Source of the DNA: Holothuria scabra
Taxonomy: Eukaryota > Echinodermata > Holothuroidea > Aspidochirotida > Holothuriidae
DNA length: 64,000 nucleotides
NCBI GenBank assembly: GCA_037179385.1
Contig: CM074188.1
Span: 19,671,318 to 19,735,317, forward strand
Direction of reading: 5' to 3'
The position numbers and the translations under genes are program-made. The notes beneath the pieces were generated by a model that did no database searches, was not told where the DNA came from, and saw only the letters and a program-made list of their open reading frames with translations. Shown in pieces: positions 11,224 through 23,465 of this stretch (the first letter of the stretch is position 1; every line of letters starts with the position of its first letter).

Positions 11224-12955
11224 CAGTGGATTAGCCACGAAGGGGGGGGAAGGTGGCCGAGGACCCCGTATTTTCTTCACCCACCCCCCCCCCCCCTCCA
11301 GATTGTTTTGCCTCCTGATAAAGTAATTGAGAAAAAATAAAATGTTTGAAAGGAAATACACTTTGAAGTATTTCCTTCAATTAAAGAGTAAATAAATAAA
11401 ATGTGTAACAATTAAGAAAACATTCTTGAATGTGTGTAAAACACATTTTGTGTGCACGTATCGAATCAAGTAATAAGTTCAAAATGATTACTTTCAACAA
11501 ATTAGCACCCTATATAATCTTCACTGTCGTTTATTGCATTACACTTCGAAGATGAAAAGAACGTTTCGACGGCAATCTCGAATTTGACTTTGTTAGGTTA
11601 AGACCCTTTCTGCCTTTCGGTTGGCTGGTTGATTTACTGAAAACAAGGCAATCATACACTGGAGACCATTCTTACACGACCATTCCTATACTTAATCATG
11701 CACAAAATATGCCTTAAAGGCCCTGTTCGCTCACCCCAAACAGTACCAATTCTCCTAACCTTCTTACTTAAGCTCCTCTCACAAATGTCTAAAATTCATC
11801 CTCATCCAGAGACAATCTCAGTTGATTGCTTCGAGTCGAGTACAGAAAAGCTCAATGTTTATAAACAAAACAATCTCAGTACAATTCATGTTGGTTAAGA
11901 AAAGCTCTGGTACTATGTATTGTTTGAATTAGCTGCCAATCAAGGAGCTGAGACAACGTAGAATTTCTGTACACCCTGCCAAAATTGTGGTTTAGGGTGA
12001 GAGGATTGGCCCTTTAAAAGTTAGGTATTGCCTTCGAATAATTCTTCCCATCCACCCCTAACAGGTAGACCTATGTCGTGCCCCACTCCTTCCCATGACA
12101 AGTACCACTGTATAACGATTTTCTCGACAATCCCTCTTTTTACTTATTGGCACTGGTGTCCGGGCAGATTTGTAAGATGTCCACAAGGTCCGTTTTTGTG
12201 TTTCCCTAATGATCGATACTTCTGTTTTGCGGTTTAAATATTTTGAGAGATTTAATCGTAGTATTTTAATTTTCCCTACGCAATGTACCGATGACTGAAC
12301 AAATACTGCACTATTTTGCATCTAAACACCACTGAAAACAGGAAAATATTGTCTCTTTGGTAGTATGTATTTCACTTGTGAAATCTCTACAAAAACTAAA
12401 AATGAGTATTTTGAAAATAGGAAAATCTTAAAACGTAGGCCTATAATCAGTTCAAAGTTTTGCCAAACATAGCACCATTTTGCATCTAGGAAATATAACA
12501 CAAAGAAAGTTTCTCAGAGGGGGACACAACTAATTTTGGTTTTCCTATTGAAGCTGAAATCTATTCAAATATTTCCGCATTTGCAGTCTACGTTCTCCTA
12601 AAGTTCACAATTTTTCCTCAAGAGAAAGGGAGATACCGGTTCCCTTTAGTCTCATCCCCCAGGCCATGCCACAGATCAGAAATGCCTAGATTTGGGGTCC
12701 CTAAAAAGTGTATGTATGATCATTTTTCATAGATTGATTTTTTATTCACACAATTTGAGAAGTGGCACACATGAGATTCGTATTTCAAGACTGGGTACAT
12801 CCAGCTAAAAACACGTGAGAAGCGCCATTTCCAGCCATCTGGAGGGCTTGTAAAATCCAAAGTCCCTTGTTCGCTCCGCGCCAACTGATGGTGGCGCTCC
12901 GCTTAAATAGTCTAGCCGGGCCTGACCACCCCCCCCCCCCCCCCACTTGTTACCT
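11224..12955 (+). mobile_element. Non-coding hAT-like element, family H1, copy 1
   Basis: The left end CAGTGGATTAGCCACG plus a G-run matches the CAGnGGCGTAGCCA termini typical of hAT transposons. The body aligns with 17286-18674 over its whole length: 'tcctgataaagtaattgaaaaa', 'tttattgcat..cacttcgaa', 'aaggcaatcatacactggag', and finally 'acttgttacct'. The right terminal repeat is missing here. There is no transposase frame. The 296-bp MITE at 11718-12013 is nested inside. Confidence 0.75.
11718..12013 (-). mobile_element. TTAA-flanked MITE, family M1, copy 2 (nested)
   Basis: TTAA occurs at 11714-11717 and 12014-12017. It is the same 296-bp family as 23166-23461, in reverse orientation. The paralogous site in H1 copy 2 (near 17695, 'atgccATAAgggaaagg') is empty and aligns with 'atgccTTAAaagttagg' once element plus one TTAA are removed. 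This directly confirms the boundaries and the 4-bp target duplication. Confidence 0.9.
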
Positions 12956-14647
12956 GGTCTGCAGCTGTAAGATCAATTTCAAGCCTACCAAACAGGGTTT
13001 ACAAAATACTAAATAACGATAAGGTTGCTAGTCTGTATGACCGTGTGAGTGATACGGGCAAGTACTGCGGAACCAATTCTGAAGTATGTGTCTGTTTGTA
13101 TGTGGAAGGGGAAACAAAAAATCTGAGCCGTCCAATGTCCTTAAAAAATAGAAGCACCATGCCCGAGTGGTCACCGAGGTCCCAGACTTGAAGGTAGAAC
13201 CGCCGACAGATGGTACTTCCACAAAAAAAACCTTATGTGAGAGAACTGGAAGACTGATATTCAGTAACTGATATTATGTTCGATATATCATCAGGGGAAC
13301 TCCTTCGCGGTGTGTGTGTGTGTGGGGGGGGGTCATGATTCAGTGTAAGGCTCGAGTAATTGTTGCGAGAATGAAACTTGCATTTTAAATATGGAAAACA
13401 ATCAAATTAATTTAAAAAAATTTAAAATGCAGAATGATGTAGTCTTTTTTAAGGAATAATGTTCCTCTTGATGTTTTTTAATATTCGTATTATAAAGCTG
13501 TGTAATAAGTCTTTGAAACCTTTTTCTCGTTTATGCCGGTTGTAATACATGTCTGTAAGTATCCAACTAGCTCAATTTCTTGTAAATTCTGCAGTCCCAA
13601 AGATCCCCCTCTTTCCAATTGTACAAAAAACATAATATGATTACTACAATTCCAATTGATATATCATTGAAACTCACCCATTTCCGCCACTACAAGATGT
13701 TATTCACAGGCAACAAAGGCTTGGAATAGATCACCAATCTGTAATGGTGTTCTGTAAGTTGTCAGTCGAGTATACTTTGTTTATATCTGGTACGGATGTC
13801 ATAATTCTTGCTCCATTTATTAAAGTCAATAAAATCATGGTTGACAAGTTTCACCTGACAAAACTGCCGTTACAACAAACTTCAAACAATAACATTTTAA
13901 CTAAGACCATTATACATGTTTGCAGCGAGATTGAGGACGATTGTCAGTTGGTTTCGTATCTGGATAGGAATAGTTACAAAATATGTTTTTTACAATTCTT
14001 ACTTACCGGTACCCTACGTAAAATAGAAGACTTTTGTTTCGACGCATATGACACTGTGAATGATTTAAGAGTTTATAGGCGGTAAGGTAGAATGACAAAA
14101 ATGAAATTCACTGTTTTCACTAATGTTTTTCTACACTGTGGCCCAGGATGGGAAGTTTAATGATGTTTTGATGCTTTCCAAAACAAGAAATAAAAGCAGA
14201 TAGAAAGGCGAAAGTAGGAGAGTGCTAAGACATTACGCAAAAAACAATTAATCATGCGCCGCATATCCAACAGAGTACTGCTATATTAAAAAGCCATGTT
14301 TCGTTTACTGGGTAAGCAAGTGGATTAATTCCTTAATAAAATTTGCCGTTTATCAAGAAGGGGAAGTGATGTTCTGCGCATGAACGAGAACTAGATTACG
14401 GAAGTTTAATTAACCAATCTTCTCCGACCTTTAAAACTATTAAAGTCAGGCTTTGCATAATTGGAATATGTGATCGCAAAACTCTTTAATTTCTTTTTTT
14501 TTTATATAAATTTCATATTTTGTTTACTTAAAAGAACTTCATTGCCATCCAGGAACATGTAGGCCTATATGAATAGAAAGACAGCGCACTACACCATTCA
14601 AACCTATTTATAGTTGCAATCTAACAATACTTTTTAACAAAATCTCA
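12956..14647. other. No gene recognised; one unassigned open frame
   Basis: A 113-codon plus-strand frame (13744-14085) is open but I do not recognise it. It has no flanking consensus splice pair that I would trust. A (GT)n/G-run lies at 13312-13331. Confidence 0.35.
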
Positions 14648-14677
14648 CATATCTCGGGATCTAAATCCCGAGATATG
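14648..14677. repeat. 13-bp perfect hairpin
   Basis: CATATCTCGGGAT is inverted as ATCCCGAGATATG with a 4-base loop. Function unknown. Confidence 0.7.
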
Positions 14678-14823
14678 CGAGGGATGATTGTAGCCAGATT
14701 ATCTTGCAAAGGCATTAGAATTGATAAGCTTTAATGAATTTGCAGATTTGAAGATACTTGGAACGATCCGGGTCCCATCAAACCTCTGAAACATTGCAAC
14801 ATTTGAAAAATCTCTTCCTCCCA

Positions 14824-16069
14824 CACTGTTAAAAATTTCTCTGTAAAATTTACATAATTTTTATGGCAAATTTTTTTCCAACCAAATAATGTTTTTTTTA
14901 CAGCCAGACTGTAATCATGAAAAAACATTAAGTGTTTGTTTTTTCTTTACAGTTTTTGCATGTAAATTAGTTTACAAATGTCTACTGTAAAATCGAATTA
15001 CAGAATTGTTCTGTTTTTTTTACCTTAATTTTATGTGAATTTACAGCCTACTGTTTTCATTCTCGGCGTTTTCATATTTATTATAATATCGCTTTTTTTC
15101 CTTTCATATGTTATTACGTAACATACACTTCACCATTACGTAGATCAGGTATTTGCTTATCAACGTAATGTGTCGTTACGAAGTTATTTTCAGTCAAAAC
15201 ACAATGAGGATACTTTGTTATCACATTGTTGTCCAGTAGACTGCTATCTCTAGGAACTTTGTAATTGGAAAGTCACATTTTTTGTACAATATAATAATTG
15301 TTTTTAAAATAAATATGACAAAGAATGCAAATACATTGGTTGTAAACATTTCCAAACAAGGTAAACAATAAGTTTATCACTTCCTGATTAAAAAACGCCA
15401 AAAAAAAAATATATTATTCAAAGCAACAGCAATCCTTTTGCTAGGAAAATGCCTACAAAATAAGCTCCACCCATTTATGCAAAATGAGATATACGTCATA
15501 AAGTGGTAAATTTACAGACTCTTTCAAGTAAATTTGTGAAACGTTTTTAATTCGATCAAGTGCATGAGCGCCTGTGGCGATGAGTTGACATCAGTATACC
15601 AATTGTCAGTATAATAAATGTAAGTTAATTTTCAAATAGGGCCATAAATTTGCCAAAAATGTTTCCTTTTTTAACTGAAACTTCGCAGAACGATGCATGT
15701 TATATATTGAAAATTTTCTGGCTATTTCTTATTTGTTTGTTTGTTTGGGCTTATTTTTGTTTCTTTTTCAGCTTAAAAACAAAATGAATGTTTGTTAAAT
15801 GACAGTATATTTATGTGAAATCAGAAAAATACAAAATACTGTTAAAATTTCTGTAAATTAACAGAAAAAGTTTTACAAAGCAGTAAAATTTGGTTAAAAA
15901 AGCAGACAGAAATGGTTTTTCAAATAAACAGAAAATACATGTTAAACAATCTTTTTTTATTGTAGCAATACAAAGTGTCTGTAAAGATACAGAAAATCTC
16001 TATTAAAAGTAAAATACAAAAAGTTTAAGTTAAAAAAAGTCTGTAAATTTACAGAAATTTTTAACAGTG
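14824..16069. mobile_element. CACTA/EnSpm-like non-autonomous element, 1.25 kb
   Basis: The ends are CACTGTTAAAAATTTCTCTG and its inverted match TTACAGAAATTTTTAACAGTG (last base 16069). Many internal CTGTAAATTTACAG-type words form subterminal repeats on both sides, as is usual in CACTA elements. Flanks CCA/CAA give only a 2-of-3 target duplication. No transposase is seen. A relative with CACTC ends is at 21543. Confidence 0.75.
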
Positions 16070-16119
16070 CAAAGAGTCTATCTAACAGGTACGCCACCAT
16101 TAGTCGGCTTGGAGCGTTT

Positions 16120-16170
16120 AGAAAATTTCGAAAAATTGCGATCCCGGATCGCAATTTTTCGAAATTTTCT
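16120..16170. repeat. Perfect 51-bp palindrome
   Basis: 25 bases starting AGAAAATTTCGAAAAATTGC are mirrored exactly on the other side of a single central C (16145). It lies 50 bp beyond the CACTA-like element. A structure this perfect can extrude as a cruciform. Confidence 0.9.
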
Positions 16171-17029
16171 CAGAGAGTTGGAAAAGGCATTTCCCACGCT
16201 TGTCAGTAGAATATGAGCAATCGTGTTTTTGTATCTTTTTTATTTTTGACTTTTCGTTTGCAATAAGGTTTGCTTCCCTGACAGATTAAATTGCACCATT
16301 GCTCAAGACAATTGCAGGAGGGGATTGCCCCGCCGGCACGCGACCCATACCTAGGTTTGTTCAACTAAATATGTTCGCAATTATATAAAAGCTGAGCTAG
16401 CAGGACAGGATCAGACCGGGGAGGAGGCTGGGAAAGTAAGGTTGTACAGTTTGATGCAGAAACCGTTGTAATGTCAATTAATGCTAAACGTAAAAGGAAT
16501 TTTATACTAATTCGGTTGAATTTTCGTTTTACTGGTGTTCTTCTATAAATCAAAATGGGAACTAAAGATCGGCAAGATAGTAATGTGTGCAACAAAGGGA
16601 AACACTTTCTCAAAGTCATGCCCTAGGATGATATCATTTACAATAAAAGTAAACGTAAAAACCTAACAAAATTATTTGTATTTCTTTCAAATTTGTGAAA
16701 TATTAGATTGCGTTTGAAGATCATTCAAGTGAAACCTTCATTTCGTCAAATAGAAAACTGAAAAAAAAAAAAAAAACAGTATACAGTCACACCAAAATCA
16801 TGAACTGTAAAGGCTGAGGTTGTTCACCTCCACAAACTACAATGTTACCTCCTGCAGATTCCTTGGAGTAGGTTTATCTTTTCAACTAGACGAAGACTGA
16901 ATAACTATCTCTGTAAAATAACGAATTTGTTCTTGCATCGTCACGCCTATTCAAAAAAAAGGAGTGGCTGTTGAATATAGAGAAAAAGTCAGAAAAGCTA
17001 TATTCAAAGAAAATGGAAATGAAGATAAA
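16171..17029. other. No gene recognised
   Basis: AT-rich, with a short poly-A at 16760-16775. Nothing supportable. Confidence 0.35.
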
Positions 17030-17275
17030 ATCGTGTTTGGTCTAACGGTAAGATCTTCCGCCTCTCTCGCTTCCCAGGTCGAATCATACCAAAGACTCTA
17101 AAAAGGGAACCTACTGCCGTTGTGCCGTCCGCATAAGTAATGAAGGTAATGGAGTAGGGAAAACAAACCAGTCAGACACACGTGGGAAAAAGGCCGTGGC
17201 CGGCTCGACTTGAACCAATAGGTTGGAAACTGGGCCGTAAAATTACATCTACCTAACTAACACACACATCCAGTA
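17030..17275 (+). mobile_element. tRNA-headed SINE, copy 2 (most complete)
   Basis: The A-box-like segment TGGTCTAACGGTAAGA and the B-box-like GGTCGAATCATA are spaced as in a tRNA gene. Next come CCGTTGTGCC, then CGGCTCGACTTGAACCAATA, GGGCCGTAAAATTACATC and a CTAA-type tail (acctaactaac). The head suggests derivation from a tRNA. Which tRNA is not determined. Confidence 0.8.
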
Positions 17276-17285
17276 TGCAGCTTCC

Positions 17286-18674
17286 CCAGATTTTTTGCGT
17301 CCTGATAAAGTAATTGAAAAAAAAATAAAATGATTAAACGGAAATAAACTTTAAAGTATTTCTTTCAAAAACACTTAATAAATAAAATGTGCAACAATTA
17401 AGAAAACATGCATAAATGTATGTTAAACACGTTTTGTGCGCACGTATGAAATCAAGCAATAGCTTCAAAATGCATTCTTTCGCTAAATTAGATAACGTAT
17501 ATTACATGCACTGTCGTTTATTGCATTTCACTTCGAACATGAAACGAATGTCTCGACGACAAACTCGAATGTGACTTAGTTTCTGCCTTTCGGATGGCTG
17601 GTTGATTTACTGATTTACTGAAAACAAGGCAATCATACACTGGAGACCATTCTTACACGACCATTCCTATACTTTGTCATACACAAAATATGCCATAAGG
17701 GAAAGGTACTGCCTTCTTATAATTCTTCCCTTCCATCCTTAACAAGTAGGCCTATGTCTTGCCTCATTCCTGCCTATGACAAGTGCCACGGTAGAACGAT
17801 TTTTTTCGACTAGTCCTCTTTTTACTAGTTGGCACTGGCGTCCGGGAGGATTTGGAAAATGTCCACGCAAGGTCCGTATTTCATGTGTTTTTGGCACATG
17901 ATCCCTACTTCTGCTTTGCGGTTTAAATATTTTGAGAGATTTACTCGTAGTATTTTAATTTTGACCACTTAATGTACCGATGACTGAACAAATATTGCAC
18001 CGTTTTGCATCTAGACACCGCTGAAAACCAGAAAACATTGTTTTTTGGTAGTATGTATGTCACTTGTAAAATCTCTACAAAGACTAAAATGAGTATTTTG
18101 AAATTTTTCATGCTCCCCAAAAAGGAAAATCCTAAAACGTAGGCCTATAATCAGTTCAAAATTTTGCCAAACATGGCACCATTTTGCATGTAGGAAATCT
18201 AACGCAACAAAGATTTCTCAGAGGGGGGAACAACTACTTTTGGTTTCCTATTAAAGCTGAAATCCATTCAAATATTGCCGCATTACGTCCTCCTGAAGTT
18301 TACAATTTTTCCCAGGGGATAGGGATACACCGGTTCCCTTTAGTCTCATCCCAGGCCACACTGCAGATCAGAAATGTTTTGGGGTCCCTAAAAATGTATG
18401 TATTATCATTTTCATTTTTTATTCTCATTTTAGAGAAGTGGCAGAAATGAGATTCGTATTTCAGGACTAGGTACATACAGCTTAAAGCAAATGGGAAGTG
18501 CCGTTTCCGGCCATCTGGAGGGTCTGCAAACTCAAAATTGTCTTGTACGCTCCGCGCAAACTGATGTTGGCGCTCCGCTCCGAATGTCTTGCCGCGCCTG
18601 ACCTCGGAGGTACCAGTCCCCCCCCCCCACTTGTTACCTAGGCCCCCCAAAATTCCATTTTTGCTACGCCTCTG
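17286..18674 (+). mobile_element. Non-coding hAT-like element, family H1, copy 2
   Basis: Same-orientation paralogue of 11224-12955. It lacks the G-rich left terminus but keeps the right one (..TTGCTACGCCTCTG). It carries the empty site for the MITE at 11718. It follows the SINE at 17030-17275 almost directly. No coding frame. Confidence 0.75.
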
Positions 18675-19010
18675 CATACATCAACCATTAGACGCAGTTT
18701 ACTCGACCTCACCCCTGTTGAAATCTCTGCCAAAGAGAAATGGTTATATACAAATATACATAAACATACATATAATAACAGGATCTTGATATAATCCAGT
18801 AGGCAAGATATAACAATCTAGGGCTAAAGCGAAAAGAGGGCGCCAATCCTATATTATGTTTTGACCTCAATCTGACAGTAGATGTCTTCGTCTGTCTATG
18901 TTTGGGATTGGATTGGGTTGAATTTTTACCCATAAAAATCACTATGTGACTGGTATACCGTGTCACTTTACAAAATTTTGACTCAATCCCTCACACCACT
19001 CCACCTATAA
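18675..19010. other. No gene recognised
   Basis: Sequence between two H1 copies. I see no family features in it. Confidence 0.35.
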
Positions 19011-19601
19011 ATAAAATGTGTAACAATTAAGAAAACATGCATAAATGTATATTAAACACATTTTGTGCGCACGTATGAAATCAAGTAATAACTTCAAAAT
19101 GCCTACTTTCGCTAAATTAGATAACGTATATCATGCTGTGACGTCGCTTCTTGAAAAAGCAACATAGACACCCCAGTACATCAAAGGCGGTATGGGGTGT
19201 AACCAATATCTGAGTTTGTTCCATGATCTGTGACCTCAAATGAGCTATGCTTTCATTGTGTTCACACTGCGTGAAAAGCAGTTAACACATGCTGACTGAC
19301 CTGTTAGCTAACCCCAAATGTTACGTAACTTTTTGTGAGTTGAAACACATTTTTCTGTCAATCAATAAATCAGATTTGAAACTTAACTCAATCAAGTCTG
19401 CATGTAGCGGGCTTCTTTTCCTCCCTGAAGGGATAAGAGTTAATCAGGCAGAGAGGAAGAATGTAACAAAAAGTAAGAGGGAACGTTTCATCATGTATAA
19501 CATGCACTGTCGTTTATTGCATTTCACTTCGAACATGAAACGAATGTCTCGACGACAAACTCGAATGTGACTTTGTTTCTGCCTTTCGGATGGCAGAAAC
19601 A
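19011..19601 (+). mobile_element. H1 hAT-like fragment, copy 3, interrupted
   Basis: 19011-19131 and 19499-19601 match consecutive parts of H1 copies 1 and 2 ('aattaagaaaacatgcataa', 'tcgacgacaaactcgaatgt'). They are separated by the 364-bp insert at 19132-19495. The end is followed by a duplicated 'ggcagaaacaaagatgtc' at 19591 and 19619. Confidence 0.75.
19132..19495. mobile_element. 364-bp insertion inside H1 copy 3
   Basis: Comparison with H1 copy 2 ('aacgtatattacatgcactg') shows the extra segment precisely. The ends CATGCTGTGACGT and ACGTTTCATCATG are imperfect inverted repeats, with TAT on both sides. Likely a MITE of unknown superfamily. Confidence 0.6.
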
Positions 19602-19821
19602 AAGATGTCAAACAGTTGGCAGAAACAAAGATGTCTAAGAGTTTTCACTAACACTTCCTGGTATATTTTCGAACTAGGACGACGTCCTTCCGTTTTATGG
19701 CAAGCGGAAAACGAACTATAGAAAATACGATTATAGCAGGGAAGTGTTGATTATACTTTCCAGGCTGCCGTATTTATTAGCTTTATCCAACGTTCGTTTG
19801 GTCGTAACAAGTCCGTGACCG

Positions 19822-19885
19822 TTATTTAGTTTCACGGCTCAGTTTCTAGCCAATTGGTTTAAGTCGGGCTGGCCACGGCCCCTTT
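19822..19885 (-). mobile_element. tRNA-headed SINE, copy 3 (3' fragment)
   Basis: Matches the 3' part of the SINE in reverse: 'cacggctcagtttctagcca' and 'attggtttaagtcgggctgg'. The head is absent. Confidence 0.65.
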
Positions 19886-19936
19886 TCAAGTTACAAGAAA
19901 CACAGCAGACTGTAGCAACCATTGCACACGTTAAAG

Positions 19937-20378
19937 GCATGTAGAAAAATTTTCTCTTCCAGGAGGTGAAAACTGCGGCTCAATAGCATATAGCGGTCAG
20001 GAGATACAGATTTTTAAAGTAATGCAATTTTTTCTTTAGATTTGCTGCATCATGGAAAACCTGTGATGTCATCGTGGCACATTTATTAGGTATTACATTC
20101 AATTTATTTATAGTATTGATTCTGCTGCAGGCAATCTTAAGCAGCATTGTGATTTGCGCTCTACGTATGGTTTTGTAATGACTGTAATTTGAGTAGTCCA
20201 AGAATGACATCACAAATTATTGCGCAATGTACCATTTTAATTTGAGGGAATAAACTTCAACATTTTATATCTCAGCTCAGGAATGACTTATGAAGATGGG
20301 AGTTGGACTGTTAGAATTTATTTTTCATGGCCTTTAATATATATTTTTGATTTTTTTTTACTTTAGGTGCACTTACAT
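19937..20378 (+). repeat. Dispersed repeat R1, copy 1
   Basis: Begins after a TTAA (19933-19936) with AGGCATGTAG. Shares 'aggtgaaaactgc', 'tcatggaaaacctgtgatgt' and later 'aataaacttcaacattttat' with 28143-28395 and 25560-25880. Ends near 'ctttaggtgcacttac'. No coding capacity. Confidence 0.6.
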
Positions 20379-21396
20379 GAAAACATCTCGGTATAATATT
20401 TAGTCGGCAGATTCTAGAACATCTGGAAAGAGGGACTACTTGCCGATATTTCAGCATTTGGATGAGTCGATGAAGAATGAAAGATTCTGAACCTTTGCTT
20501 TTTTATGTTTGTTTGTTTGGTTTTTTTTTTTTTTCAGAAAACTGGTGGAATCACTGATGTTGAGACTTGACGGTTGCTCGTCGACTTTGGAAAATATCGT
20601 CCGCTAATGATTCGTTTACGCTGCTCGAAACTGAGACAAGTACGGTGTGCCCATTATGAGTGTTCTAAAAGCGGGTGGGAAGTCTAACTTTATTAAGAAA
20701 TTTGATTAATGTTACATCCAGAGACGAGTTCATATTTTAATATACATTTAAAAAGGTACTTTACAACACTATTTTCATAAGAATAGATCAATGTATATAG
20801 ATTTTACTTTGTTTTAATGCCTTTCAGATATATTGTCCTGATGAAACCTCTGGTTGAATTTTGGGTTAACGTAAACTTTAGATTGAAACAACATCATCTG
20901 TTTGTGTATGAGGTTTGGGATTCGATTGAGTAGCGACTTAATCAAAAGAAATAACGGTAGTAGATAACAACGCAAATAAAACTTTGGCCACTATTTAAAC
21001 TATGCATTTAAGTGCTGGGGGGGGGGGGTGTCACGGCCCCGCCCACCACCGTACGTCACTGTATTTTGTCCACTCTTCCTCACAAAATTATGACATATTG
21101 ATCGCCTAGCTTTTATCTGTCTAACCAACAAACAGAATGACGTCAGTGAAAAACTTCAGCACCTACGACAAGTGACGTATGATCAATTGAAGCAACACTC
21201 AACATGCTCCTTTGCTATCAACAAATCCTAAATCTGAAGTCTTAAAAGCAGTGTGCCGGCTTTTCTATTCTTTTCATGGCATATGTGTTCATCTACAATT
21301 ATCGATCGGTTGTCCTTATCTTTCATTAAACATTCGTTCTCATTTTTCTGATTTTTTCATTTCAATTGAAGCAATGGACCGAAATATTCATAAGAG
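20379..21396. other. No gene recognised
   Basis: Contains a G13 run at 21018-21030 followed by a GC-rich word 'cacggccccgcccaccaccg', which may be a transposon end. Confidence 0.35.
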
Positions 21397-22868
21397 CTGT
21401 GTACACTCGACACATTTCAGGATACTTGTGTCGGCAACATATTGCCAACTTGTGTCGGACACCTTGTGTCCGAAAATGCTGCCAGTGTGTACAGAGCAGA
21501 CACAAGCGGTAACATATGTGTCGCAACTTGTGTCCGCGACATCACTCTTAAAACGTTGGGTAAAATATCCGTTGGTTAAAGAAGTTTATGAAATGTGTTG
21601 GTTAAACTTTGCCCAACTTTGGGGCTAATTGGTGCAATGTTTAAACGCTGGGCAAAGTTTTTGTTGAGTAAAAGTAATTGCTTAAGTGTTGGTCAATCTT
21701 TGCTCAAATAATGGTTAAATTTCCCCTTCCATGCACGCGTATACTGTTATACCCAACTGACTGGTCAAAATGACGATAAGATTTTATTCTACAGTTGAGC
21801 ATATTTTCCCTTTACCCACTTGTTGGGTAACTTTTTGCCAATTTGTTGGGTATATTGTTGGTTGCAGTGTTGTCACCAAACAACAGTGCACTTGACCCGA
21901 TTTGTTTCACAATTCTTCTCATAATCAGACCATGGTACCATAATCTGAAAATTCTCTTTGGCATCTTTTATATTGGCCAAACAGCTAAACTCGTACATTA
22001 CTTTAGACCATGAAATCGATCTCTATTTCCATAAAATTCTTTAAACAGTACTACGAACTAGAACATATTTGTATGAGATTCCATGATTCGTATTTGGCGC
22101 AAAACTGCTATCCAATGAGAGGTCAGGATCTGGGATATTCTCTTTCACGTCCGAATAAGCGTTTATATATTATTATTTGAAACCTTTCGGCATAACAAGA
22201 AACCTGTCTCATAACCATGATATCAGTGTATGAGAGCTACGGACCAGCTAATTCGAAAGGAGCCCTTGTGTTCACATTTATGCATTGATGAAACTACAAT
22301 ACTTCATCACATCATTAACACACATCATTTTACATTGCCTTTTAAAAATGATAGTTTTGGACGTACCTATACGAAACTCAGTGACAAACCAAATAGGTTA
22401 TTAAGCCAGGGTTTTTTAACCGGGACCGATGGGTTGCCATAACCAGGGAGCTGCAGTGGCAGCTCCCTGCCATAACCTACAACTTAACATTTAAAGAAAG
22501 CACCAATGTTTAAGGAAATGATGATTAACATATAACCAACATTTGGTTAATGCATTTGCCCAACAGTTTAATAAAAGAAGTGCCCAACAAGTGGGTATGT
22601 TTTAAAATGCTAATTTACCAAACAGTTGGGTAATCTCTTGCCCAACAGTTGGGTTCAAACTTTACCCAATTTGGTTGGTTAAAGTTTTGCCCAACTGTTT
22701 AGGTTGTTGAATAGATGCCCAGTGTTGGTCAAAAAGTTGGGCAAAATTTGCCCAATTTTTTTAAGAGTGCATGTTCTACTGTACACAGGGGCAAAACAGT
22801 ACTTGTGTCTAGTTGTATCGGTAACATGTTGCGACACATGTGTCCTGAAATGTCTCCAGTGTACGCAG
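21397..22868. mobile_element. Palindromic MITE split by a nested CACTA-like element
   Basis: The left end CTGTGTACACTCGACACATT (21397) pairs inverted with the right end (..CAGTGTACGCAG, 22868). Both arms carry repeated ACTTGTGTC/GACACAAGT words. Without the 1227-bp insert and its CAT duplication, the MITE would be about 240 bp. Confidence 0.7.
21543..22769. mobile_element. CACTA/EnSpm-like non-autonomous element, 1.23 kb, nested
   Basis: Ends CACTCTTAAAA and TTTTAAGAGTG, with an exact 3-bp target duplication CAT at 21540-21542 and 22770-22772. Subterminal regions are packed with TTGGGCAAA/TTGCCCAAC words in both orientations, as is known for CACTA elements. No transposase is seen. A short perfect hairpin (GGGAGCTGC..GCAGCTCCC) lies near 22445-22467. 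Confidence 0.85.
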
Positions 22869-23165
22869 TCCTTTAAAGGTGACATATCACATAAATTATT
22901 CTGAAACAAGAAGTAAAGTGTTACGTGTCATTTACTAAGGCGGCGTAATAAAAATGCTATAATCAATGATTATTTGGCTTTTATTAGGGGTCAACACCAA
23001 TTTTGAAAAAGTGTAGGGCATTCTGGTAAATCCACCATTACGAAAAGGTAATTCCGCCAAACTCCACTCTTCTTTCCTTGTATCTGAGCGCATGTTTAAT
23101 CATGATTAAACGCACTTTGGTAGGCGCAGGCATTGTACTTTTCTAATTTATTTCAGAAGATTTAA
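22869..23165. other. No gene recognised
   Basis: AT-rich spacer between two mobile elements. Confidence 0.35.
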
Positions 23166-23461
23166 AGGACAATTTCTTTCACCCCAAACTACAATTATTG
23201 TACGGGAGTACCACAATTCTCAATTGGCTCAGTTCTTTTATTGACAGCTTATTCAAACAATGCAGATTACCAAAAGTTACATTACACAGCATGAACTGTA
23301 CTGAGAGTGTTTTGATTATACACATTGAGCTTTTCATAGTCACCCTGAAACAATAAACCTGGATTGTGTCTGGATGAGGAAGAATTTCAGACAATTGTGA
23401 GAGGGGCTTAAGTAAGAAAGTTAGAAGAATTGGTACTGATTGGGATGAGAGAATTGGGCCT
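23166..23461 (+). mobile_element. TTAA-flanked MITE, family M1, copy 3
   Basis: TTAA lies at 23162-23165 and 23462-23465. Length 296 bp, equal to the copy at 11718. The ends AGGACAATTTCTTTCACCCC and ..GGGATGAGAGAATTGGGCCT are imperfect inverted repeats. Confidence 0.85.
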
Positions 23462-23465
23462 TTAA

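Noticed and set aside
21534..22770. Unit read as a host gene because of the 138-codon frame at 21212-21628
   Set aside because: The frame crosses the junction of two nested transposons and has no family features.
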